Source: Eubacterium xylanophilum ATCC 35991 (GTDB lineage Bacteria > Bacillota > Clostridia > Lachnospirales > Lachnospiraceae). Taken from it: DNA of 64,000 nt. Shown here in pieces: positions 8,253-15,755 of the stretch (the stretch's first letter is position 1; each line of letters opens with the position of its first letter). The notes beneath the pieces are model-generated. The model saw only the letters and a list, made by a program, of their open reading frames with translations. It searched no databases and was not told the DNA's origin. Where the stretch lies: the NCBI RefSeq assembly GCF_000518685.1, contig NZ_JAEB01000009.1:57217-121216 (forward strand), read 5' to 3'. The position numbers and the translations under genes were made by a program.

Positions 8253-8996
8253 ATGGTGATTATTATGGGTAAAATTCATTCAATAGAAACTTTTGGAACA
8301 GTGGATGGACCAGGCGTAAGATTTGTGGTATTTTTTCAGGGATGTCCTATGAGATGCAAGTTCTGTCACAATCCGGACACATGGAAGTATGATGGCGGAA
8401 CAGAGATGTCTGTGGAAGAAATATATGAAAAGTTTGATCGTAACAGAGCATTTTACAAAAATGGTGGCATAACCGCGACAGGAGGAGAGCCACTTGTCCA
8501 GCTTGAGTTCTTGACGGAACTCTTTGAATGCTTTAAGGCCAATGGTGTCAACACATGTCTCGATACATCCGGTATATGCTATACAAGCGAGAAAAGAGCT
8601 GAATTTGAGCGTCTACTGAAATCAGTGGACCTCGTCATGCTTGATATCAAATCCCCTTATGCTGATGGGCATAAGGAGCTTACAGGGCAGGATATGGGGG
8701 CGGTGGTTGAGTTTGCTAAGCTAGTTAGTGAGATGGGCACTCCACTGAGAATTAGACATGTGGTTGTTCCTGGAATCACTGATTCTGAGGAGAGCTTGAT
8801 GGCTGTGGGGAAACTAATAAGTCAGTTCAGAACCCTCAAGGAACTTGAGGTACTACCATATCACAAAATGGGTATAAAAAAATACGAAGAAATGGGCATA
8901 TCGTATCCTCTAGGAGATTTGGAACCGTTTGATAAGGAGAAGGTCCTCTGGGCCAGACAGAAGATAATAGAAGGTATTAAGCATGGGAAAGATTGA
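8253..8996 (+). CDS. pflA: Pyruvate formate-lyase activating enzyme (radical SAM)
   Basis: 247 aa. The radical-SAM cluster motif CX3CX2C is seen in FFQGCPMRCKFCHNPDTW, preceded by the PflA signature TFGTVDGPGVRF. ATGGEPLVQ is the SAM-binding GGE motif. The enzyme reductively cleaves SAM and makes the glycyl radical on the 79-aa subunit encoded just upstream. The start at 8253 gives an N-terminus like that of E. coli PflA; an alternative ATG at 8265 (MGKIHSIE) has a weak GGTGA upstream. The gene overlaps the following SNF2 gene by 14 bases. Confidence 0.93.
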   Translation: MVIIMGKIHSIETFGTVDGPGVRFVVFFQGCPMRCKFCHNPDTWKYDGGTEMSVEEIYEKFDRNRAFYKNGGITATGGEPLVQLEFLTELFECFKANGVNTCLDTSGICYTSEKRAEFERLLKSVDLVMLDIKSPYADGHKELTGQDMGAVVEFAKLVSEMGTPLRIRHVVVPGITDSEESLMAVGKLISQFRTLKELEVLPYHKMGIKKYEEMGISYPLGDLEPFDKEKVLWARQKIIEGIKHGKD

Positions 8997-10893
8997 TTCA
9001 AGTAAAGTCAAGAAGATGGTTAATAAGCTTTCAAGTCTAGACAATGAGTTGAGTAGGCTTGTGGCAGGAAAAAAGAAGGCGGAGCAGGATATAAGAAACA
9101 CTGCATCTAAGGTCACGATACCAATTACAGATGAGACATTAGATGCAACTCTGCTTGTTCGCCAGTTAAATACATATAGAAAAGAGCAGGAATTGCTTGT
9201 GAATGTGGCGAGGATATATGAAGAATCACATTCTATTATAGAGGAAAATGTTCCGAGAACTAAGGCACTTATGGGAGGGCTAAGTTCTTTATTTTCAAGT
9301 GCAAAAGATAAAGAATTAGCAGCAGAAGCATATGAAAAATTATCGCAATTAGAGCAGGGTGACTATGCAAGCGAAGCAGAAGAGTTGTTGGCGGAATATA
9401 AGAGAAAGCATTCTTTTTCTGCCGGAAGCCCATGGGAGGACTTCAGAGCTAATTCGGCTGCATACTATTCCCTACTTGATAGCATCAAGGAAGATAAGGC
9501 TGATGTCAGTGCGAAAAACACGAAGACTACATATATTTCTGACGAATTGATGACAAGTATCGAGTCGGTAGAACTTCATCTTGAGGGACTTCATGCCAAT
9601 TTGAGACGCTATCAGTTCTTTGGAACTCAGTATATAATACACCAGAAAAATGTTCTGCTTGGGGATGAGATGGGACTTGGCAAGACCATGCAAGCACTTG
9701 CAGCATTTACACACCTAGCGAGTGAAGGCGCGGACCATTTTCTTGTTGTATGTCCATTGAGCGTTGTGGTCAACTGGACGAGAGAAATAGAGAAGTTTAC
9801 TGACCTGAATGTTATAGAAATTTATAGCAAGGGAAGAGACGAGGAAATGCAGCAATGGGTCAGGGAAGGTGGCGTTGGAATTACGACTTTTGAAACGCTC
9901 AATAAGGTGCCTGTTCCTGAGGGAACAGCTATAGATATGATGGTTGTAGATGAGGCGCATTATGTTAAAAATCCCAAGGCTCAGAGAACACAGTCTGTAA
10001 TGGGTGCGATTTCTAATGCAGAGAGAGTGTTGTTTATGACAGGTACCCCTCTCGAAAATAAGGTATCTGAGATGGTTTTTCTGGTTAGTTTGTTGCAACA
10101 AGATGTGGCTGACAGACTGACTGAAGATACGAAGCAATACAAGAAGACAATTGCGCCTGTTTATCTCAGGCGAGTAAAGGAAGATGTGCTAAAGGAGCTT
10201 CCTCCTCTTATCGAAAAAGAGGAATGGGGAAATATGAACTCCAAAGAATTGGAATTTTATAAAGCGGCTATTCTGGAGAATAATTTTATGGCTGCGAGGC
10301 AGCTTTCTTGGCATATAGGAGATATGAGTCAATCTACCAAAGCTGAAAGATTGATGGAAATATGCGATGAGATGATCTCGTCAGGCAGAAAGATAATTGT
10401 ATTTTCTTTCTTCAAAAATACACTTAATACTGTGGCAGAAATGCTTGGAGAAAGATGCGCAGGTATAATTGATGGAAGTGTATCAAGTGAAGATAGACAG
10501 AAAATTATAGATAAATATTCCTCCGATGAGACCGGAGACGTGCTTGTGTGCCAAGTGCAGGCTGCCGGTGTGGGACTAAATATACAGGCGGCAAGTGTGA
10601 TAGTATTCTGCGAGCCACAGCTCAAACCATCTATCGAAACCCAGGCAATTGCGAGGGCATATCGAATGGGACAGACGGAGACTGTAATGGTCCACCGCCT
10701 ATTAATTAGATCATCAATAGATGAAAGAATTATGGATATATTAAAGGAAAAAGCAATGCTATTTCAGAATTATGCAGATGATTCATTGGTCGGTGATATG
10801 AATATGGAAGCGCTAGGTGAAAGTGCGGGAGAGATTATTGATAGCAAGAAACTGATGGAGGAGGAAGCAAAGCGAATGGCGGCTGATTATTAA
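8983..10893 (+). CDS. SNF2-family DEAD/DEAH-box helicase-like ATPase
   Basis: 636 aa. The N-terminal 150 residues are charged and helical, probably a coiled coil. The Snf2 ATPase core follows: Walker A in LLGDEMGLGKTMQALAAF, motif II VVDEAHYVKN (DEAH), motif III FMTGTPLENKVSE. The helicase C-terminal lobe has FSFFKNTL, DGSVSSEDRQ, LVCQVQAAGVGLNIQAA and AIARAYRMGQTETVMVHRL. Such proteins translocate on double-stranded DNA and remodel nucleic-acid/protein complexes. The bacterial targets are mostly unknown; RapA, which acts on RNA polymerase, is the known example. There are no restriction or modification partners nearby, so a defence role is not supported. It overlaps pflA and must be translationally coupled to it. 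Confidence 0.88.
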   Translation: MGKIDSSKVKKMVNKLSSLDNELSRLVAGKKKAEQDIRNTASKVTIPITDETLDATLLVRQLNTYRKEQELLVNVARIYEESHSIIEENVPRTKALMGGLSSLFSSAKDKELAAEAYEKLSQLEQGDYASEAEELLAEYKRKHSFSAGSPWEDFRANSAAYYSLLDSIKEDKADVSAKNTKTTYISDELMTSIESVELHLEGLHANLRRYQFFGTQYIIHQKNVLLGDEMGLGKTMQALAAFTHLASEGADHFLVVCPLSVVVNWTREIEKFTDLNVIEIYSKGRDEEMQQWVREGGVGITTFETLNKVPVPEGTAIDMMVVDEAHYVKNPKAQRTQSVMGAISNAERVLFMTGTPLENKVSEMVFLVSLLQQDVADRLTEDTKQYKKTIAPVYLRRVKEDVLKELPPLIEKEEWGNMNSKELEFYKAAILENNFMAARQLSWHIGDMSQSTKAERLMEICDEMISSGRKIIVFSFFKNTLNTVAEMLGERCAGIIDGSVSSEDRQKIIDKYSSDETGDVLVCQVQAAGVGLNIQAASVIVFCEPQLKPSIETQAIARAYRMGQTETVMVHRLLIRSSIDERIMDILKEKAMLFQNYADDSLVGDMNMEALGESAGEIIDSKKLMEEEAKRMAADY

Positions 10894-10908
10894 GAGAGGA
10901 GACTAATT

Positions 10909-11524
10909 ATGAGAGTAAAGAAAATTTGTGCAACATTTTTATCAATAGGAGTTTTGGCTGGAGCAATCGGTTCTTGTCCAAGCATATCACAAGCATTTCA
11001 TTCTTGGAAAAGAAAGTGGCAGTTTTACAATTGACAAAAAAGTCAAAAGAATTGTCGATGTTGATAACAAGAAGAAGATTAATTTCCTCGGGGAATTAGT
11101 TGGTGATAGAAATGTCAAGGTCAGCAAGAAAAACAAGGTGTTTGGATGTAAGAATCAGAACATTTATCTTAAAAAGACAGGTGAAATGCTCTATTACGCC
11201 GGCTTTAAAGGAGATTATAAACTTCCTAATGTCATCAAAAAAATAACCAAGAAGACAAGTTGGAGAAGCGGTGTAAACACACTTCGTCTCAACAAGAATA
11301 TTAAGAAAGTTAACTGTAAATATTTGCCATTTGGCTCAGTGGTTTCAGGATCTTATTTGGAGGATATTTATGTAGCAAAATATTCCAAGGTTAAGTTCCA
11401 AAATATAAAAGAGCTTGAGGCAGGGTATATAGTAAAAATTCACGTTCCGAAGAACAGTGTTGCAAAAGCTAAAAAGGACTTTAAGAAAGTATCTAACGTA
11501 AAAGTTGTTGCATCAAGTAAATAA
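10909..11524 (+). pseudogene. Frameshifted secreted protein with LRR/BspA-like repeats
   Basis: The ATG at 10909, after AGAGGAG, starts a clear signal peptide (MRVKKICATFLSIGVLAGA), but the frame stops at 11032-11034. A second frame, open from 10949, continues the protein to 11522 and encodes FILGKESGSFTIDKKVKR and about 150 further residues. These have beta-rich, leucine-rich-like units such as LRLNKNIKKVNCKYLPFGS and AGYIVKIHVPKNSVAK, similar to BspA-type LRR_5 surface proteins. One extra base (or two missing) between 10949 and 11031 explains the break. A sequencing error or a recoding event is possible, but no slippery run longer than AAAA is seen. If intact, it would be an exported protein of about 200 aa. 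Confidence 0.6.
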
Positions 11525-11577
11525 AAATGCTATATTTATCATAAGTGGGATGTAAAATTAAGCTAGGAGATGTTAGT

Positions 11578-12207
11578 ATGGCGAAAGTATTGATGCTCAA
11601 CGGAAGCCCTCATGCAAGTGGTTGCACGGCGACAGCACTAGAAGAGATGGCGAGGATTTTTGAAAAGGAGCAAGTCGACTTCGAAATTATTCAAGTTGGA
11701 AGTAAGGCGGTTAGGGGCTGCGTGGCATGTGGCTATTGCGGTGAACATGGAAAGTGTGTTTTTGATGATGATTTAGTCAATTCAGTTGCGGAAAAGTTTG
11801 AAGAAGCTGATGGTCTTGTAATCGGTAGTCCAGTTTATTATAGCTCACCAAATGGAACTTTGCTAGCTCTACTTGACAGAGTATTCTACAGTACAAAATT
11901 TACTAAGCATATGAAAGTCGGAGCTGCGGTTGTCAGCTGTAGAAGAGGTGGTAATACTGCAACTTATGATGTGCTTAACAAGTATCTTGCAGGTACAGGC
12001 ATGGCGGTTGCACCAAGTACCTATTGGAACATGGTTCATGGCTTTACGGCAGAGGATGTCAAGAAGGATCTTGAGGGACTTCAGACTATGAGGAACCTTG
12101 CCAGAAACATGACATTTATGATAAGAGCTATTGCAGATGCCAAGGAGAAGTATGGACTTCCGGAAGAGGAAAGAAATGTATTCACAAGTTTTCCTGACGG
12201 GAAGTAG
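11578..12207 (+). CDS. Flavodoxin-fold NAD(P)H-dependent oxidoreductase
   Basis: 210 aa from the ATG at 11578, which follows AGGAGAT. An upstream in-frame start would add 11 residues before the conserved MAKVLMLNGSP beta-1/phosphate-loop motif. The loop NGSPHASGCTATAL binds the FMN phosphate, and GSPVYYSSPNGTLLALLDRVFYS is the second FMN-contact segment of the NADPH-dependent FMN reductase/flavodoxin family. CVACGYCGEHGKC holds three cysteines like those in family members annotated as iron-sulfur flavoproteins, but a cluster is not certain. The electron partner and substrate are unknown. It is bounded by a strong terminator downstream. Confidence 0.8.
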   Translation: MAKVLMLNGSPHASGCTATALEEMARIFEKEQVDFEIIQVGSKAVRGCVACGYCGEHGKCVFDDDLVNSVAEKFEEADGLVIGSPVYYSSPNGTLLALLDRVFYSTKFTKHMKVGAAVVSCRRGGNTATYDVLNKYLAGTGMAVAPSTYWNMVHGFTAEDVKKDLEGLQTMRNLARNMTFMIRAIADAKEKYGLPEEERNVFTSFPDGK

Positions 12208-12217
12208 TGATAATGGT

Positions 12218-12256
12218 TGCCCGATTCGCTTTTTTAGGCGGTTCGGGCATTTTTTT
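12218..12256 (+). terminator. Intrinsic terminator after the flavodoxin-like gene
   Basis: TGCCCGATTCGC (12218-12229) pairs with the GGCGGTTCGGGCA arm ending at 12249, with one T-T mismatch, and seven T residues follow. Confidence 0.85.
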
Positions 12257-12257
12257 C

Positions 12258-12286
12258 TTTACTTTTTTACCAAAAACTAGTACAAT
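12258..12286 (+). promoter_or_regulatory. sigmaA promoter for glyQS
   Basis: TTTACT (12258-12263), a 17-base spacer and TACAAT (12281-12286). The leader of about 55 bases is too short for a T-box. Confidence 0.65.
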
Positions 12287-12348
12287 AGAATGAGTGATTT
12301 GTTTTAGGGTCACATATAAAACGGATAAATATTATGGAGGCTATGATT

Positions 12349-13737
12349 ATGGAAAAAACAATGGAGAAAATTGTTGCACTCGCAAAGGGTAGAGGATTTA
12401 TCTATCCTGGTTCTGAGATTTACGGTGGTCTTGCTAATACATGGGACTACGGAAATCTCGGAGTAGAGCTTAAGAATAATGTTAAGAGGGCTTGGTGGAA
12501 AAAGTTTATTCAGGAAAACAAGTACAACGTAGGAGTTGACTGTGCAATTCTTATGAACCCTCAGACATGGGTTGCATCAGGGCATCTCGGTGGTTTTTCC
12601 GATCCTCTTATGGATTGTAAAGAGTGTCACGAGAGATTTCGTGCCGATCAGCTTATCGAGGATTATGCCGGTGAGAACGGCATAGAGCTCGAAGGTTCAG
12701 TTGACGGTTGGACCAATGAGCAGATGCAGAATTTCATCGCAGAGAAGGGAATTGTGTGCCCAAGCTGTGGTAAGCACAACTTTACGGATATACGTCAATT
12801 TAATCTTATGTTTAAGACATTCCAGGGTGTAACAGAGGATGCTAAGAATACAGTTTATCTTCGTCCAGAGACAGCACAGGGAATTTTCGTAAACTTCAAA
12901 AATGTTCAGAGAACATCTAGAAAGAAAGTTCCATTTGGAATCGGACAGATTGGTAAGTCATTCCGTAACGAGATTACACCAGGTAACTTTACCTTTAGAA
13001 CTCGTGAGTTCGAGCAGATGGAGCTTGAGTTCTTCTGTGAGCCAGATACAGACCTTGAGTGGTTCGAATACTGGAGACAGTTCTGTCTTGATTGGCTCAA
13101 GAATCTTGGAATCAAGGAAGATGAGCTCAGAGCCCGCGATCATGATAAAGAGGAATTGTCTTTCTACAGTAAGGCGACTACAGACCTTGAGTTCTTGTTC
13201 CCATTTGGTTGGGGAGAGCTTTGGGGAATTGCTGATAGAACAGATTATGACCTTACTAGACATCAGGAGACTTCCGGAGAGTCAATGGAGTACTTCGATG
13301 ATGAGAAGAAAGAAAAATACGTGCCATATGTTATCGAGCCATCGCTCGGTGCTGACCGTGTTACACTTGCATTCCTCTGCAGTGCTTATGACGAGGAAGA
13401 GCTTGAGGGCGGCGATACAAGAACGGTTATGCATTTCCATCCAGCACTTGCTCCTGTTAAAATCGGTGTACTTCCACTTTCAAAGAAGCTTAATGAAGGC
13501 GCAGAGAAAGTATTCGATGAACTCAGCAAATACTACAACTGCGAGTATGATGACAGAGGAAATATCGGTAAGAGATATAGAAGACAGGACGAGATTGGAA
13601 CTCCTTTCTGTATTACATATGACTTTGACTCAGAAGAAGATGGAAAAGTTACTGTCAGAGATCGTGATACAATGGAGCAGGAGAGAATTGCTATTGCAGA
13701 TCTCAAGTCATACTTTGAAGAGAAGTTTGAATTTTAA
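12349..13737 (+). CDS. glyQS: Glycyl-tRNA synthetase, homodimeric type
   Basis: 462 aa from the ATG at 12349, chosen because GGAGG sits 8 bases upstream at 12336-12340. Two earlier in-frame ATG codons at 12334 and 12343 overlap or abut that site. Class II synthetase motifs are present: [14 protein letters not shown] near the start, motif 2 around [29 protein letters not shown], and motif 3 around [16 protein letters not shown]-terminal anticodon-binding domain begins near [13 protein letters not shown]. Cysteines in CKECHERF and CPSCGKHN form a probable zinc insertion. It charges tRNA-Gly with glycine. The length is that of the alpha2 enzyme and not of the GlyQ/GlyS pair. Confidence 0.95.
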   Translation: MEKTMEKIVALAKGRGFIYPGSEIYGGLANTWDYGNLGVELKNNVKRAWWKKFIQENKYNVGVDCAILMNPQTWVASGHLGGFSDPLMDCKECHERFRADQLIEDYAGENGIELEGSVDGWTNEQMQNFIAEKGIVCPSCGKHNFTDIRQFNLMFKTFQGVTEDAKNTVYLRPETAQGIFVNFKNVQRTSRKKVPFGIGQIGKSFRNEITPGNFTFRTREFEQMELEFFCEPDTDLEWFEYWRQFCLDWLKNLGIKEDELRARDHDKEELSFYSKATTDLEFLFPFGWGELWGIADRTDYDLTRHQETSGESMEYFDDEKKEKYVPYVIEPSLGADRVTLAFLCSAYDEEELEGGDTRTVMHFHPALAPVKIGVLPLSKKLNEGAEKVFDELSKYYNCEYDDRGNIGKRYRRQDEIGTPFCITYDFDSEEDGKVTVRDRDTMEQERIAIADLKSYFEEKFEF

Positions 13738-13765
13738 TCAAATATATATTTTGTGAATATAGTTA

Positions 13766-13801
13766 GCCTCATTCCAGGGATGCTTGGAGTGAGGCTTTTT
13801 T
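13766..13801 (+). terminator. Intrinsic terminator after glyQS
   Basis: GCCTCATTCCA (13766-13776) pairs with TGGAGTGAGGC (13785-13795) with one wobble, and TTTTTT follows. Confidence 0.9.
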
Positions 13802-13835
13802 CGACAATTAAGAACTATGAATTTTCACTAAGACA

Positions 13836-13844
13836 TGATATAAT
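13836..13844 (+). promoter_or_regulatory. Extended -10 promoter of the formate dehydrogenase operon
   Basis: TGATATAAT is a perfect extended -10 element (TGnTATAAT). No good -35 box lies 16-18 bases upstream, which is common for extended -10 promoters. Transcription should start near 13851, leaving a leader of about 70 bases before the TTG start. Confidence 0.6.
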
Positions 13845-13919
13845 GTATTTATGATTGTTTGTTACGAATAAGTATGTAGATTAAAGTATGAATTAAGGAA
13901 GATGCGGAGGTGACTCCAC

Positions 13920-15755
13920 TTGAGAAAATTAGTTAAAAGAGGCGATATGAACGAAAGAATTGATACAGTATTGCACAAATTTCGTTCAAGGATGAGTGCC
14001 TATCCACCGGGGATGTGTCCTATTTCTTTATACAGATCCCTTCTCCAAATATCTATGAACCAATCATGTGGAAAATGCGTTCCATGTCGCGATGGTCTTG
14101 TTGAAGTTGACAAAATGTTGCAAAGCATATTGCAAGGGATAGCAGGCGATGATATATTAGAACAATTAGAGCAGATGTGCCAGATGATAGCAGCAACATC
14201 GGACTGTGCAGTGGGAATATCTGCAGCTAATCTTATTCTCGATAGTTTAAATCAATTTGAAGATGAATACGAAAGTCATATTAGGAATCACAGCTGTATT
14301 GCCGGGCATAAGCAGACAACACCTTGTGTAAGTCTGTGTCCTGCACATGTAAATGTTCCCGGATATATTTCTCTGATTAAGGCGGAGGATTATGCAGGAG
14401 CGATAAAGCTGATTCGTGATCGCAATCCTTTTCCGACGGCTTGCGCCATGGTTTGCGAGCATCCGTGCGAACGCAAGTGCCGCCGTCGTTTGGTAGATGC
14501 ACCTATCAATATTCGCGGGTTAAAAAAGTATGCAGTTGATACGACTCCGGCAGATTCAATAGATAATCCAAGGAAAAATGTTCCGACGGGAAAGAAGATA
14601 TCAATTATCGGTGCTGGACCATCCGGACTTACAGCGGCATATTTTCTTGCACTAATGGGACATTCTGTCACTGTATATGAAGAGCATGAAAACCTCGGAG
14701 GTATGCTGAGATATGGAATTCCGGAGTATCGTCTTCCAAAAGATGAATTAGACAAAGATATAAGAGCGATTTTAAATGTAGAGGACATTGATGTAAAATG
14801 CAATACCAAGGTCGGTGTTGATATTTCATTTGATGAGATTCGAAGTGAGTCTGATGCGGTTTATATTGGTATCGGTGCTCAACTTGGCAACAGAATGCCT
14901 GTGGATGGCGCTGATGCAAAGAATGTCATTCCGGCGGCAGATTTTCTCCAATTGGCTGCTAAGGGAGAGTTGCCGGATTTGACGGGAAAGAGAGTGGCAC
15001 TTATCGGCGGCGGAAATGTTGCCATGGATGCTGCTAGGACAGCTGTTAGACTGAAGGCTGAGACAGTTCACGTATTTACGAGAAAAAGAGATGATTATAC
15101 AGCTCTTGAAGAGGAGATAGTAGGCGCAATGCAAGAGGGTGTGAGATTTAGAACGCTCCTCAGTTTTTTGAATATTGAAGCAGACAATGATACCAATGAA
15201 GTTAGAGCAGTATGGCTTCAACCTGAGATAGTGGGAGAGTATGATGAATATGGCATGATGACGACGGAACATTCTACCAATTATCCATATCGATTCAAGT
15301 GCGACTACTTGATACTTGCGGTGGGACAGAGAAGTGATGTTGCCAGTTTTGAGGAGGCGGGCGTTCCGACCATTAGAGGGCGAATTGCTTCGAATGAAAT
15401 GTGCGAAGTCGACGGGATGGCCGGTGTGTTCTCGGGAGGAGACTGCGTGACTGGTCCATCCACGGCGATTAATGCCATTGATGCAGGTCAGGTTGCGGCA
15501 TATAATATAGATGAATATCTGGGGTACCATCACAAGATTCCATGTGATGTGGAAATCCCAAATCCACTTCCAAACCCGTGTATTCCTACAGGAAGAGCGG
15601 AAATCGAGGAAAAAGATCCATATGAGAGAAGAGCTGGATTTGATTTTGTCGAACTCCCTATGACCTATGAGGAGGCGATGCGAGAGTCGTCGAGATGTCT
15701 GCGTTGTGATCACTATGGTTGTGGAGTTATGAAAGGGGGGAGTGGAGATGAATAA
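13920..15755 (+). CDS. NuoF-type Fe-S domain fused to GltD-like NAD(P)H oxidoreductase (FDH partner subunit)
   Basis: 611 aa from a TTG start, supported by GGAGGTGA (13906-13913) six bases upstream; ATG at 13947 is an alternative. Residues about 25-110 are the NuoF C-terminal 4Fe-4S domain (SCGKCVPCRDG and a later Cys in SDCAVGIS). The rest resembles the small subunit of glutamate synthase: N-terminal Fe-S cysteines in CVSLCPAHVNVPGY and CEHPCERKC, FAD motif GAGPSGLTAAYF, NAD(P)H motif GGGNVAMDAARTA. NuoF's own FMN/NADH domain is missing. It overlaps fdhA by 8 bases, so it probably passes electrons between NAD(P)H and the formate dehydrogenase subunit. The nucleotide preference is not readable with certainty. 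Confidence 0.8.
   Translation: MRKLVKRGDMNERIDTVLHKFRSRMSAYPPGMCPISLYRSLLQISMNQSCGKCVPCRDGLVEVDKMLQSILQGIAGDDILEQLEQMCQMIAATSDCAVGISAANLILDSLNQFEDEYESHIRNHSCIAGHKQTTPCVSLCPAHVNVPGYISLIKAEDYAGAIKLIRDRNPFPTACAMVCEHPCERKCRRRLVDAPINIRGLKKYAVDTTPADSIDNPRKNVPTGKKISIIGAGPSGLTAAYFLALMGHSVTVYEEHENLGGMLRYGIPEYRLPKDELDKDIRAILNVEDIDVKCNTKVGVDISFDEIRSESDAVYIGIGAQLGNRMPVDGADAKNVIPAADFLQLAAKGELPDLTGKRVALIGGGNVAMDAARTAVRLKAETVHVFTRKRDDYTALEEEIVGAMQEGVRFRTLLSFLNIEADNDTNEVRAVWLQPEIVGEYDEYGMMTTEHSTNYPYRFKCDYLILAVGQRSDVASFEEAGVPTIRGRIASNEMCEVDGMAGVFSGGDCVTGPSTAINAIDAGQVAAYNIDEYLGYHHKIPCDVEIPNPLPNPCIPTGRAEIEEKDPYERRAGFDFVELPMTYEEAMRESSRCLRCDHYGCGVMKGGSGDE

Noticed and set aside
8983..10893. Defence island built on the SNF2 gene
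   Set aside because: No nuclease, methylase, phospholipase or other partner adjoins it; the neighbours are pflA and a broken exported protein.
12287..12348. T-box leader before glyQS
   Set aside because: Only about 55 bases of leader, with no specifier stem, T-box sequence or terminator/antiterminator.
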